This document shows, one piece after another, positions 1 through 9,285 of a DNA stretch of 64,000 bases (positions within the stretch are counted from its first letter, which is position 1; the number at the start of each line of letters is the position of its first letter). The translations under genes and the position numbers were made by a program. Origin of the DNA: Eudromia elegans (Eukaryota > Chordata > Aves > Tinamiformes > Tinamidae); assembly GCA_003342815.1 (NCBI GenBank), contig PTEX01000032.1, forward strand, positions 3,549,302 to 3,613,301, read 5' to 3'. The notes below the pieces were generated by a model. The model worked only from the letters and a program-made list of their open reading frames with translations, ran no database searches and was not told the origin of the DNA.

Positions 1-942
1 GCAAAATGCAGAATTAGACCCAACCCAATGGTACAAGCTCTGAAGAGCTCTGACAGTGGCACCTGGAACAGCACAAGTCTGCCTCCATACAAGAAGCCCA
101 AATAAAGTAACCAGCATCACTGAGCAGCTTCAGGGACTCCTGTAACAAGACCAGGTAAGCCACTGCTTTTAGAGGTCACTTGTCCCCTAGAGGGAATAGG
201 GTACATTCTTTGGGCAGAGCAATGCCCGGCCTAAATCCTGTCCCAGCTTCATTCAAGCTCATCATGTATGGAAGGCAGGGGAATTTGCTACACTTCTGGC
301 TAGATTATTCAAGATGCTGAGCACTGCCATCTGAAGACTCTCTGGAATCAGCAGAAAAAGCCAGATGGTCATCACCTTCAGAGAGCAACTTAACTGTTAC
401 GCTGCTGCTGTTGCTGATTAGCACTAACTGGTAATTTGATGATCAAATCAAATCACAGGCTCAAATCAAACCTGGGCTCTTGGTGTAGCCTAGGTAGCAA
501 TCTCCACTCCTGCACCTGAAGGATCCCACATAGCAGTCACAAATGACAGAAAGAACAAAATCTTGACAACAAGCAAATCCTCAGGATGTTAAATGCCTAT
601 GTGCTTTAACAAAGTTGTAGAGAAAAACAGGAAGTAATTCTGTGCTGGCTAGAAATGACTAAAAGATGCAGAAGCTCTTCCAAAAGTGGCTAGGCAGCGT
701 CTAGACTGCACTAACCAGTGACATCATTAAACATGACACTAACACCCTGACAAATTTTCTTTCTTTAAATGAAACCAGGATTTGGGGGTGCATTTAAAGA
801 GGGAACCTCCATAAGCAGTTTCACTGCAGAGCTAGAAAGGGTCAGTCACTGCTAAGCCTGGAGCAACTAATCACACACTTGGCTCATGCTCTAATTTTCA
901 AGTGAGGAGGGCAGACAGATAGAGGAAGGACACTGTACAGAC
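1..942 (-). other. RRAGA intron, left-edge part
   Basis: This is intronic sequence downstream of the residue 140-171 exon. I looked on the minus strand for the next family exon (starting AWSSIVYQL) and for later RagA segments and found none. No repeat or RNA gene was recognised. Confidence 0.7.
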
Positions 943-1038
943 CTTGTAAAGTGTTTCATCCCAGATGGAAGTTCTAAAACAAGCACATTCCAAGGGGCGA
1001 GAAAGGCGCCTTAGGTCTTCTTCCCTCTCTTTAAAAAT
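943..1038 (-). CDS. RRAGA: RRAGA exon (residues 140-171)
   Basis: The exon is 96 nt (32 codons, phase 0 at both ends), with acceptor CTCTACCAG and donor GTCTGT, which is weak but usable. It encodes [16 protein letters not shown], then [16 protein letters not shown], matching the end of the Rag GTPase domain. The only difference I noticed from the mammalian sequence is Ala at 158 in place of Ser. Confidence 0.95.
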
Positions 1039-4000
1039 CTGGTAGAGGAAAGAAACATCCGACTATAAATATTTATGCCTTTGGTGCATTTCTGTATCAC
1101 ATTTGTAACAGGAATCGTGCATTTCAAAATTAAATAAAAAAACACTCGGGCACATGCAGGAAAAGACAGAGTAGCAGCAACCACAAGCTAGCATACACTA
1201 CCAGAACTCCACCCTTCCAAGCAGCAGGGACAAGCAAACCACAGCTTGTCTTGCAATACAGATGACAGGAATTTGGGTGTCATGGAGTGGGAATGGAGAC
1301 AGCAAGGAAGAATATCCACAGAGGACCTGAACTGTGACAACTGTTTATATTTAGTATGTAATCCCAACATGGGAACTCTGAAATCCCTGTTCACAGGCAA
1401 AAAAAAACTTGTCAGTGAGAATAAGTCAGGAGAAAAGCACTAGAGAAGTTTGTCACTATAAGATACGATTGCATAATAATGGTGTTGCAAGGCATGTGCT
1501 TTGACACTGCCCTCTCACAGCAAACGCTGCCCTTGGAAGTCACAGTCCCAAGCAAAAGAGGAACACAGCACGTGCCCCTACAGAACTGATAAAGGAGTAG
1601 TCAGACATCAGCATGCCCTCTGCTGAAGATGTGACCAGAGTTTTGATCATACCTTAGTGTTTTTAGGAGCATGACAGAACTTAATTGTTATGTCTGAAAT
1701 GCTGCCAAGGCCAGCACACACCAAGGGATGCACTTGTCAAACACAGGTGTCTAACCCAGAGAATTAATTTCTCTGGGCAAGCAGACCAAACAAAATGTGT
1801 TGCAACAGAAACCAGAGGTATCAAATAATGCAAGTCACTTTCCAGTACACATGGCAAGCATCACTCTGTTTCATTTTATTACAAGATCCAAAGTAGACTG
1901 AAAGAATCAGCTAAAACAAAGTTGACTCTCAAAGTCCTTGAAGACAACCAACAGTCAATATGTCAATTTGTTGGCTGCATTTCTTGCAATTCTACCTTCT
2001 TTCCCTGTCCTCTGAAGTCAAGGTCTGGCCAAAATGTTAGAACTAATGCTATCAAGGATAAGACTTAGACAAGTTCCTAAATATCAGTTCTATTCCCCAA
2101 TATGTTATACACAGGAGATGAGCAGTGACATAAAGTTTACAAAAGGCAGAAAAATCAACCTTCAGGTTTTGAGAATTTCTTAATATATGAGAAACCATTC
2201 TAGAAATGGTGCTAATGGGGCTGTGCTTGAGGTACGAGACAACAGTGCTTCAGCACAACCACAAAATGCTCTATTTCTTTGACAGAATTTCTATGGCAAC
2301 TATCAGCTTCTCACCAAATCCCGCTGATCCTCCTGCACCAAGTCCATCTTGTGCACAAGGCAGAAGATCTTTGCATCAGGGGAGTTCTGCAGGATTGCCT
2401 CCAAGCATGACTGGTAGTAGTGCATGTCCTTCTCCAGCTCGCGGCTCTCGACATCGAAGACATAGATGAGCACTTCTACGTTGCGGAAGATGTTGTCTCG
2501 CTGACTGGTGAAGTAGTTCTCCATGAAGGTGTCCTGCCTGAGAGGAGGCAGAGTAGCAAAGAGACTGCCATGAGAACAGTCAGGCCTTGCTTAGTACAGC
2601 CAAAGAGTGCTCTGTAAAATTCTTAGCTAAAGTCCCCATCACAAAAGACTAGAAAAGAGCTTCAGGAATGGCTAAACAGAATACCTGGGCATTTCAAACC
2701 GAGGAAAAGTATATGCTCCTGAAGATGAAGAGGACTCTCTGCTTCTCTGTCTCTCACAGGAAGCTTTTATGCATCAAAGCAGGATGCTCCAAGTCAGCTT
2801 GGGCAACATCCTATGCAAATGGAGCCACACAGTTTCCCCACCCTGCTGGCTTTGAGGGAATCACATATGAAAATGCCACAGCAGCAGCAGACACAACAGC
2901 TATTTAGGACATATTTTATCTTGCTCTTACAGGACCTACATCTATTTTAACTTTTAGTGAGTGTGGCTTGGGCAAAGCACTTGGTCTTTTTATCTGAGGC
3001 AAATTAACAAACACAAGAGCTCTGCAGAGGTTCTGCCAGCACCACAGCCCGTTCCTTGAAAAGCTGCTTGCGAGGGACGATGGGATCACCAGCCTCTAAC
3101 ATCGCTTCTCAGGGTGGGCCTGTCTTTCTACATCAAAGGAGCAGCACCTAGCTCAAAAGACAGCAGTAATCAGGCCAATCTCTTCCACCCACCTCCGCAC
3201 AAGTGTCTAAGATGTGGCATCCACTTTCTCCAGAGTTGCCTCACCAGTTTTACAGTGCATTACATAGAGTGTATTCACTAAAAAGGTACTTGTCTCATAA
3301 AGGCAGGAGGGTCCCTGTCCTACCACATTTGCATCTCAGGCACCAGATCTAACCCCAAAGGTTTCAAAAGCAAAAGAACAGACAGTACCTACCCTCCACA
3401 GTCCCACAGGTTTAACACCAGGTTTCCTAGAAATCTAACATGGGAGTGTTCCACATCAACTGGAAAGAGACAACAGGAGTTTACTAACTGTGCCACTCAC
3501 CAGACACAGCCAGAGCAGCGTCAGAGCAGACGGCTGCCTCCTCAGGCAGCCAGAAATGTCATTCTTCACAACAGAACTGACAATGTATAGAATTCCATCT
3601 AAACAGCATTGTTGCACATAAATCTGAAGCTGAGCATGGTATGGGTAAGTACAGATGCCAGAGCAGCTCGAGTCTTCCCACTGCTTAACTAGGATATTGT
3701 TCTCCTGAGAAATACAGCAGGTGTGTCCCCTATAACAAAATACTGCCCAATGTTTGTGATATTTTAAGAACGATACTAGTCCCAGCACATTCTGGTAGCA
3801 CATACCAGTAAGGTTTTAAGCAAGCCTTAAAAACAAACTAGTAATCAGACTTTTTCTTTGGAAAGGCCTAATGTGTGGCAAAGAAGAAATACCACCAAGG
3901 TAGATCAATCTGCAACATTAAATCCTCACAGGGGTTTCCTCATGCCCACCATTAGAATCGTCATGAATTCAAACCACTTTTTTTTTTTTCCCCCCTTTTT

Positions 4001-6554
4001 TTTCTCCACTTCACTTTTTTCAGATCAGGGGCTTTGGAGAGAAATACAAAAGCCTTAAGTCATCAACAGGGACTAGCGGATCATCCCACCACCCCAAGGG
4101 TGTTTATGGAAAGGCCACAGTGTCCCCCAAACTGGGTTAGTGAGCAGCGGGCCGTCAGTGGGAAGGCTTCTCTAATGAGAATGACTATGAGAGGACTCTG
4201 ATCACTTCTCCCATAACAAAGGCAGCAGCAAAAGTTGCTTCTTGATCTTTAACAAGATTCTCCCTGCTAATGACCAGAGTTTAAGCCCCGATACTTTCCA
4301 ATTTACGTAACAGAAATCTTACTTGTGGCACCCAGGCGTCGTGTGTCCCTGGCAATGTAATTTGCAAAGATGATGGACCTCATGCTGGTCTTCCCAGACC
4401 CACTTTTACCCATCAGCAGCACCTGGAAAGAAAGAAGAAGAAACAGTTGGCTACCACGGAACACCAGGTCCTCCAGGCTTCCCTTTGTGTTTGGGTGTTA
4501 CTGATGAAACAACTGAAAGATGGGATTTGAATGCCACAGAAGCCAGTAGCAAAGATGAGTGATGCACCTTGAAAACTAGGAAATGGGAAGATGGAAGTTC
4601 TTAGCTCCTTGCTAAGTGTAGTCACTGAATGACACTTGAAGGGGTAAAAACCTTGTTTGCATCCCTGAAAAGATGTCCCTCTTTCCTTCTCTTTCAGGGA
4701 TCTCTCCCTGCTGGAATGGCCCCTTTCTCTCAAACATACATGGGCCAAGGGCTCTCTCCTAGACCCCAGCACTGGAGAAAAGCCCACGACAGCACTCTTG
4801 GTCTCTCCCTTTCCCCCATCACTGCGTGTTTTCCGAAGGCACAGGCACCAAGGTGAAAGCTTGGCGAGTTCCTGGCAAGAGCAGAGGGCTTAAGCAAAAC
4901 AAAGCACGGTTTTATCTTGAGTCTTTAGGTCTAGACTGAAAACAACTGCTTGCCCACTCAGCACCTTCTGCCCTGGTGTTCTCCCCACACTGCTTCTGTT
5001 CTTGCTCTTTTCCTTCTTACAACACAGCTTGGTTTCTCTTCCCTGGCAAAAGTGAAATACAAGCCCCACTTGGAGTTTCATGAACATCAAAAGAGCAGGA
5101 AGAAATTAAAAGCAGATGTGGCAACCCAGCTCCAGCCTACCAGCCTTTTTATTTTGTAGAGGACACAGACTTGATCCCAGCGTCCTGCTGGCAGACCATC
5201 ACACTCAGGACAACAGCTTTAGTTACCAGGTAGCAGAAAACCAAGGAAAGGGGGGACTGTCAATCACACACATGGAAAGACTCTACATGGTGGCTTAAGA
5301 AGTCCGTGACAGCCAACAGGGACTTGTTCACAAAAACAGCTCTTAATAAGTTCCGGCTACAAAGTCAAATTCAGTCTTTGGCAACAGCTCTGAAAACTTG
5401 TCACAAAGAACAGTCCAACAAGAGCGCAGCCGGCCCGGGTCCGCCCGCCCAGCCCAGCGCTGGTGCCAAGCGCAGCTGCCGAGGCGCTCACTCAGCTCCC
5501 AGGCGCGCTCTGGGCTCACAGACAGCGACTCCTGGAACCTGGGAGCCAGACAGGAGAGGCACGACCAGCCCATCCTGCTCCAGGAGTCACCTCCGCAGGA
5601 GCGACTGCCACGTTTCGCAGCTGGCAGATCCTCTTCTGAGCCAAGCTGGCCACACAGTTACGGCCCAAGCGACCGAGTCTCCCCCGCCGGTGGTTTGGAA
5701 GGACCAGGAAAAGGAGGCCTTGAAGGTTTTACCAACAAGAACTCTTGTCTTCAAAGAAGCAGATAACACCTACTGCCTTTGCTGAAACAACCTTCTAAAA
5801 AGCTGCCCTGTTTTTTTCCCCCTTTTCTGCACATAGAGCAGCCCTCCCCTCCATCCCTTCCCCAATCAGCATCTCCTCTAATTTCATACACCTGCAGAAA
5901 CTCAATGGGGCTCCACAAGCACAAGCCAGTCCAAAAACTAACCTAAACCCTAAATTTTAGGGTGTGTTGGATGTTCAAAGAGGTCAGGAATCAGCACTCG
6001 AGGCCAGGGAGGAAAGCCAGCCCCAGCATGAAACAGACAGGCTGGCACGAGACGGACACAGAGTCATGTCCTCACCACAGAGCCATTTTGACAACTCTGC
6101 ACACGCTCGCTGCAACACGCCCAGCCCCAAGCGGCATTAAGGGCACTGCCCTTCCACTGTGCGCTCAGCTCCATCCTCCCGGGAGCCTTCGAGAGCTTCC
6201 CGTGCGAGCCCAGGGCCTGGGCACGGGCCAAGGAGCCGGTGGGAGCTCGTTGCAAGGCGCGAGGGAAGCGGAGGGGTTTGGCACCGGGCACCAGGTGTGT
6301 TCCCACAGCAGTCGCAGCAGATGGGCCTGTCGCTCCCAAATGCTCTGCTTAGTAATAAACTCCAGATTGCGTTTGAGTTCCAGCCTTTTAAGTGAAGAAA
6401 TGCACCTATCAACTGCAGGAGGGCCCCGACAGGGTCCTCACAGGGAGAGACGCACTGAGACACGGGCCCAAACGCGGGACAACGAGAAGGAAAGCGGCGG
6501 GGAATGAGCCCCTGCCTCGGCCCTTACCTTTTTCTTCATGGCTGTGCTCGGCAT
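943..6554 (-). CDS. RRAGA: Rag small GTPase, RagA/RagB type, 5' part (residues 1-171), five coding segments
   Basis: RagA/B pairs with RagC/D on the lysosomal surface and recruits mTORC1 when amino acids are sufficient. Coding segments, 5' to 3' on the minus strand, are 6554-6528, 4422-4323, 3459-3393, 2537-2315 and 1038-943. Joined, they keep one frame (phases 0,1,2,0,0) and give residues 1-171 of a family about 313 long. Visible motifs are the P-loop GKSGSGKT (14-21), the switch I region around T42, DCGGQ (62-66) with Q66, and HKMD (127-130). Every junction has AG/GT signals. I chose the ATG at 6554 because it gives MPSTAMKKK, the RagA start. The exon encoding residue 172 onward (family motif AWSS) is not in 1-942, so the gene continues off the left edge. 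Differences from human RagA include S3 for N and A158 for S. Mammalian RRAGA is intronless and RRAGB has introns. This gene has introns but the short RagA-type N terminus, so the symbol could equally be RRAGB. The family call is secure. Confidence 0.96.
1039..2314 (-). other. RRAGA intron between residues 139 and 140
   Basis: The intron is 1,276 bp and ordinary. I recognised nothing beyond the splice signals. Confidence 0.85.
2315..2537 (-). CDS. RRAGA: RRAGA exon with switch II and G4 motif (residues 65-139)
   Basis: The exon is 223 nt, with acceptor CTCTCAG and donor GTGAGA. It begins with the last base of Gly65, then Gln66, and runs through the highly conserved [18 protein letters not shown] block to [13 protein letters not shown] (127-130) is the guanine-specificity motif. 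I saw no frameshift or stop. Confidence 0.97.
2538..3392 (-). other. RRAGA intron within Gly65
   Basis: The intron is 855 bp, phase 2, and no further exon or RNA gene was recognised. Confidence 0.85.
3393..3459 (-). CDS. RRAGA: RRAGA exon with switch I to DCGG (residues 43-65)
   Basis: The exon is 67 nt, with acceptor CTTTCCAG and donor GTAGGT. It encodes [20 protein letters not shown] plus GG. It joins the preceding exon within Ile43 and the next within Gly65. I looked in the intron between this exon and the P-loop exon for the 28-residue insert of the long RagB isoform and saw no match. Confidence 0.96.
3460..4322 (-). other. RRAGA intron within Ile43
   Basis: The intron is 863 bp, phase 1. 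It holds a T-rich and C-rich tract at about 3980-4020. This is where the alternative exon of the long RagB isoform sits in mammals, but I see no match to it here. Confidence 0.8.
4323..4422 (-). CDS. RRAGA: RRAGA exon with P-loop (residues 10-43)
   Basis: The exon is 100 nt, with acceptor TTTCCAG before 4422 and donor GTAAGA after 4323. It encodes [14 protein letters not shown] and the following stretch up to GAT, with the first base of Ile43 split across the junction. The P-loop lysine and threonine (K20, T21) are intact. Confidence 0.96.
4423..6527 (-). other. RRAGA first long intron, with a GC-rich patch
   Basis: The intron is 2,105 bp and lies between the start-codon exon and the P-loop exon. 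A CpG-rich patch at roughly 5420-5560 and a GC-rich shoulder from about 6160 merge into the promoter CpG island. ORFs of up to 181 codons occur here on both strands but show no family resemblance, and such ORFs are expected in GC-rich DNA. Confidence 0.75.
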
Positions 6555-6561
6555 CACCCAC
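6528..6561 (-). CDS. RRAGA: RRAGA start-codon exon (residues 1-9; CDS from 6554)
   Basis: The ATG is at 6554-6552 and the exon encodes MPSTAMKKK, ending in AAG before the donor GTAAGG (6527-6522). A good 3' splice site (pyrimidine-rich, CCCCGCAG) ends at 6562, so this is probably the second exon, with 7 untranslated bases before the ATG. Read through those bases, the frame gives W-V-M-P. The human RRAGB extension has W-V-L-P at the same place, which supports a conserved exon boundary. An internal ATG at residue 6 is less likely as the start. Confidence 0.92.
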
Positions 6562-6663
6562 CTGCGGGGACAAGAGCGCCTGGTTAGGGCCTCTGCAGGG
6601 CCTCGCGGGTCCCCCCCGCGGTCCACCCGTGACCAACGGTCACACGCCGCCCCCCACCGCTAC
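6562..6663 (-). other. Predicted short 5'UTR intron of RRAGA
   Basis: A donor GAG|GTAGCG at 6663-6662 pairs with the acceptor CCCCGCAG ending at 6562, giving a 102-bp GC-rich intron. The first exon would then lie between about 6664 and the TSS region near 6960. The pairing is inferred. Transcripts that start inside this interval would not need the splice. Confidence 0.45.
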
Positions 6664-6843
6664 CTCGAGCGGCGAGAGGCGCCTCGGGGCCGGCGCGGCG
6701 CTGCCCGCGGGCGGCAGCCGGTGCCCGCTCGCTCCGGGCTCGGCCTCCTGCGCGGCCGCCGCAGCGCCCGAGACCCCCCGTCCCGTCCCGCCCCCTCCCC
6801 TCAGCGGCGCTCACGAGACCCAGCGCTCGGGCGGCCGCCGACG

Positions 6844-6853
6844 GTCACGTGAG
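6844..6853. promoter_or_regulatory. CLEAR-type E-box, distal-strand copy
   Basis: GTCACGTGAG matches 9 of 10 positions of the CLEAR consensus GTCACGTGAC bound by TFEB, TFE3 and MITF, and contains the CACGTG core. It lies 38 bp from a second, perfect copy. Confidence 0.55.
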
Positions 6854-6881
6854 CGCTCACCCCGCCCTCGCCCGCGCCGCC

Positions 6882-6891
6882 GTCACGTGAC
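6882..6891. promoter_or_regulatory. Perfect CLEAR palindrome
   Basis: GTCACGTGAC is an exact palindromic CLEAR element, the lysosomal-gene motif of TFEB/TFE3. USF or MYC could also bind the CACGTG core. Confidence 0.6.
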
Positions 6892-6953
6892 GCGGCGGGG
6901 CGGGCGGCGCCGCGAGGAGGAAGGGGGAGGGAGGAGGTGCCGGTGAAGCGCTA

Positions 6954-6964
6954 GCCGCCATCTT
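6954..6964 (+). promoter_or_regulatory. YY1-type motif
   Basis: GCCGCCATCTT matches the YY1 initiator-proximal motif. On the minus strand it reads AAGATGGCGGC, the usual orientation just downstream of a TSS, so RRAGA transcription may begin close to this point. Confidence 0.5.
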
Positions 6965-6977
6965 CGCTGAGGGAAAA

Positions 6978-6991
6978 CTGCCCCCTCGCGG
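6978..6991 (-). promoter_or_regulatory. CTCF core motif match
   Basis: On the minus strand the sequence is CCGCGAGGGGGCAG, an exact fit to the core consensus CCGCGNGGNGGCAG. It lies between the RRAGA promoter and the tRNA-Glu gene. Confidence 0.55.
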
Positions 6992-7195
6992 CGGTCTTTA
7001 TGGAGGGGGCGGAGGGAAGGCGGTACCGAGCACCGCCCGGCGAGGCGGGGACCGCGTGGAGCGCCACAACAGCGACCGGGAGGACCCCGAGGGCGTGCGG
7101 GGAGCTGGGTAACGGCCGGCGCGGAGTGGTCCTGCCCAGGAGGGCGGCAGCGGGGAGGAGATATCAGGCGCGCAGAGGAAGCGCTTTTCAGCGCC

Positions 7196-7267
7196 TCCCA
7201 TATGGTCTAGCGGTTAGGATTCCTGGTTTTCACCCAGGCGGCCCGGGTTCGACTCCCGGTATGGGAA
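7196..7267 (+). tRNA. tRNA-Glu-TTC: tRNA-Glu (anticodon UUC)
   Basis: The gene is a complete 72-nt tRNA. The acceptor stem TCCCATA pairs perfectly with TATGGGA, followed by discriminator A. The anticodon loop TTTTCAC places TTC at positions 34-36 between CCTGG and CCAGG. The T arm is CCGGG-TTCGACT-CCCGG. Internal pol III promoters are the A box TGGTCTAGCGG and the B box GGTTCGACTCC. There is no intron and no encoded CCA, as expected for a nuclear eukaryotic gene. It decodes GAA and GAG glutamate codons. It lies about 640 bp from the RRAGA start codon and in the opposite direction. Confidence 0.98.
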
Positions 7268-7273
7268 GTTACC

Positions 7274-7278
7274 TTTTT
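7274..7278 (+). terminator. RNA polymerase III terminator of tRNA-Glu
   Basis: A run of five T residues starts 7 nt after the tRNA 3' end, which is the standard pol III stop. Confidence 0.85.
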
Positions 7279-7739
7279 CCATCTGCCCAACCCCAAGGAT
7301 GCGGGCTCATGTTTTGTTCTAAAGCCCCCGCCCGTTGCCCAAAACGGGTGCGACTCCAGCAGCAAAAATCTGCGGGGATAATTTGTAATAACGAGCATAA
7401 AGGGAGCTTATAGGAGCTGTCTATGAAGAGAAATTCCTCGGTGAAGCCAGCTGTCTCAGCCAACGTTTTAACGAATATCGAGAGATGCTCCGGCAGGGAG
7501 GCAGGACAGTTCCTCCTGCTTCCACCACGCGGAAGGCCTGTCGCGATGCTCCTCTTGACAAATTCCTGGTTATTGCTGACTGGGGACGCTTCCCAGAGGC
7601 TCTGCCTGCTTCTCAAAGAGCTTCCCCTTCACCCGCTCATAGTCGGGGAGGCCTCTTTCCAGGGCCAGGAGAGCGGGCTCGGCCGTCCCCCCTCCTCCGG
7701 TGGTGACAAGAGCAGTCCCTCTCCCGGAGGCCCCTTTAG
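7279..7739. other. Spacer between tRNA-Glu and the next CpG block
   Basis: This is moderately GC-rich unique sequence. I recognised no gene or repeat. The ORFs on both strands look incidental. Confidence 0.6.
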
Positions 7740-8030
7740 AATTTGCTCCCAGTTCATCGGCGCGAGGTCGCGGCCCCTCAGCGCCGCCTCGCGCCCGCCA
7801 GCCGCCATGTCAGGCCGCGAGCGGCACCAGTGCGCAGGCGCCGGCGCGGGGCGGGCCCGCCCGCGAGAAGATGGCGGCGGGAGGCCAGGGGTCGGGGAGC
7901 GGTGCCGTGGCGGCGAGCACCGGGGCCTGGCAGGGGCGCCCTGTCGCCCCTGCTAGACCAAGCGCAGAGCGAGGCCTGTCGGCGGTGCCGGCTGCAGGGG
8001 GATGTTGTGCTCCCTAAGCTGAAATAAAGC
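7740..8030 (+). promoter_or_regulatory. Second CpG-rich promoter-like block
   Basis: The block is dense in CpG and GC boxes (such as GGGGCGGGCC near 7848). It contains a YY1 motif AAGATGGCGGC at 7868-7878 that overlaps an ATG, an arrangement typical of human and bird promoters with a start codon just downstream of the TSS. No strong splice donor follows within the block. Confidence 0.45.
7871..8017 (+). CDS. Possible 48-residue ORF beginning in a YY1 motif
   Basis: The ORF starts MAAGGQGSGSGAVAAS and ends at TAA 8015-8017, with an AATAAA at 8023-8028 immediately after. It is rich in Gly, Ala, Ser and Pro, with no domain that I recognise. The good start context, YY1 overlap and nearby poly(A) signal suggest a very short transcription unit. 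It could equally be the first exon of a longer gene, or chance in GC-rich DNA. Confidence 0.2.
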   Translation: MAAGGQGSGSGAVAASTGAWQGRPVAPARPSAERGLSAVPAAGGCCAP

Positions 8031-8434
8031 AGCAGGTTCCTTCCCCCGTTTTCATTCGCGACCCCTTTGCCCTGATCTCCCTCCTGGCCTGCTGCTACCA
8101 GCCCCCTTAGAGATCCGTGCCCCTGCAGAAGGCAGTTCTGCCAGGCGCGAGCGGAAGGAGCCTTTGCGCCACACAAAGCTTTCACCTTTACTCTGCCAGC
8201 TTCCTGCTTTGCCGATTACAATTCCAGTATAACTAACTCGGTGGACTGTGGGTGGACACTGTACATTATTCACGTTGATTTAAAATCAGGCCCAGGCCGT
8301 GAATTTTAAAGCTGTAAGAGAATGACATCAAGGAGAGAAGACTAGGACAATAAAATGATGTTTTCCAGGGTTTAGTCTTCATTGCACATGCTATTTCAAT
8401 GCCATGAACTTGCTTTAAAACATTAATAATTTTT
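8031..8434. other. Spacer downstream of the minus-strand unit
   Basis: Unique sequence in which I recognised no gene. It separates the CpG block at 7.7-8.0 kb from the poly(A) signal of the minus-strand unit. Confidence 0.6.
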
Positions 8435-8624
8435 TTCAGTAGTACTCAAGCAATGAGTTTATTGTTGATCTTAAGTATGTCTGTTCATAGAAAACCGCAG
8501 TATGATGATAAGTAACAAATCCAGACAAGCAGTTGTTCACTGATCCTTTGGCTCTCAGTACTTTCAGTCTTCGATGCAGTCAGAGATGTCTTCGCAGTCT
8601 ACTGGTAGCGCTCCCCAGCAGCTC
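8435..8624 (-). CDS. Terminal exon of the minus-strand unit (stop, 3'UTR, poly(A) signal)
   Basis: The acceptor is GTGCTTGCAG ending at 8625. One frame reads SCWGALPVDCEDISDCIED and stops at 8566-8564. The other reads ELLGSATSRLRRHL and stops at 8582-8580. A consensus AATAAA lies at 8463-8458 on the minus strand. The 3' end at about 8435 is estimated from it. Confidence 0.4.
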
Positions 8625-9247
8625 CTGCAAGCACAGTATAGAGTTTTAAGAAGCAGAAAGTTTTTAGCAGTCTGCATTGCAAAATTAATACACACTCTTG
8701 TAAGCAAACAGATCTGCACTAAAACTACTGACCCGTTTCATATCATCTCAAAGTAGGTAGGTATTAAAGCCTGCTCATTCCAGAGGGAATAAGGCATCCA
8801 ATTACTTCTGAGGCTCTGTGCTTATGCAATTTTAGAAAGAGACAGACAGTCCTTCCCCTCTGCCCCCCTCAAAAAACAAACAAAAACCCCACGCAACTCA
8901 AGGACATCAATATATCTTGCTAAAAGAATACGCAGACGAGTGTGTGCTATGCATAGCAGAGACCCAACTTCTAGGTCAATAATAAAACTCTTGAAAGTAG
9001 ATTAGCTCAGTGAGGTAACACTTTTTTGTTCTACAATGAAAAAAATCAGTAAACTGCAGTATTACCCAAAATCTTTCAGTACATTGAGAAAACAATTTAA
9101 AAACAAACACAGAGAACGCAACTAGAAAGAATATTCCACACAGAGAACTGACCAGTGATGCTTACGGACAACTTGTAGGCTTGTTGATTGGGAAGCCCAT
9201 TTTCAAAGCACAAGTTCTTATTTCTTATCAAACATGTCACTGCTTAC

Positions 9248-9285
9248 GAAATTCTGGACACCTTGGTAACACTGGTCTTTGAGAG
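9248..9285 (-). CDS. Internal 38-nt exon of the minus-strand unit
   Basis: The acceptor has a long pyrimidine tract (TTTCTCTTTCTCTCTTATTC, then TGGGCTCAG) and the donor is TTC|GTAAGC. The frame is LSKTSVTKVSRI when the 19-nt exon is skipped and LKDQCYQGVQNF when it is included. Both are open. Confidence 0.45.

Larger units (their letters stand above)
6660..7000 (-). promoter_or_regulatory. CpG-island promoter of RRAGA
   Basis: This is very GC- and CpG-rich DNA directly upstream of the start-codon exon, with GC-box-like CCCGCCCC runs, two CLEAR-type E-boxes, a YY1-type motif and a CTCF-core match. There is no TATA box, as is typical of housekeeping genes. The exact TSS cannot be read from the sequence. 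Confidence 0.7.

Noticed and set aside
1-140. Minus-strand acceptor-like CTTGTTACAG before an open stretch at the left edge
   Set aside because: Its translation does not resemble the next RagA segment, so it was not added to the gene model.
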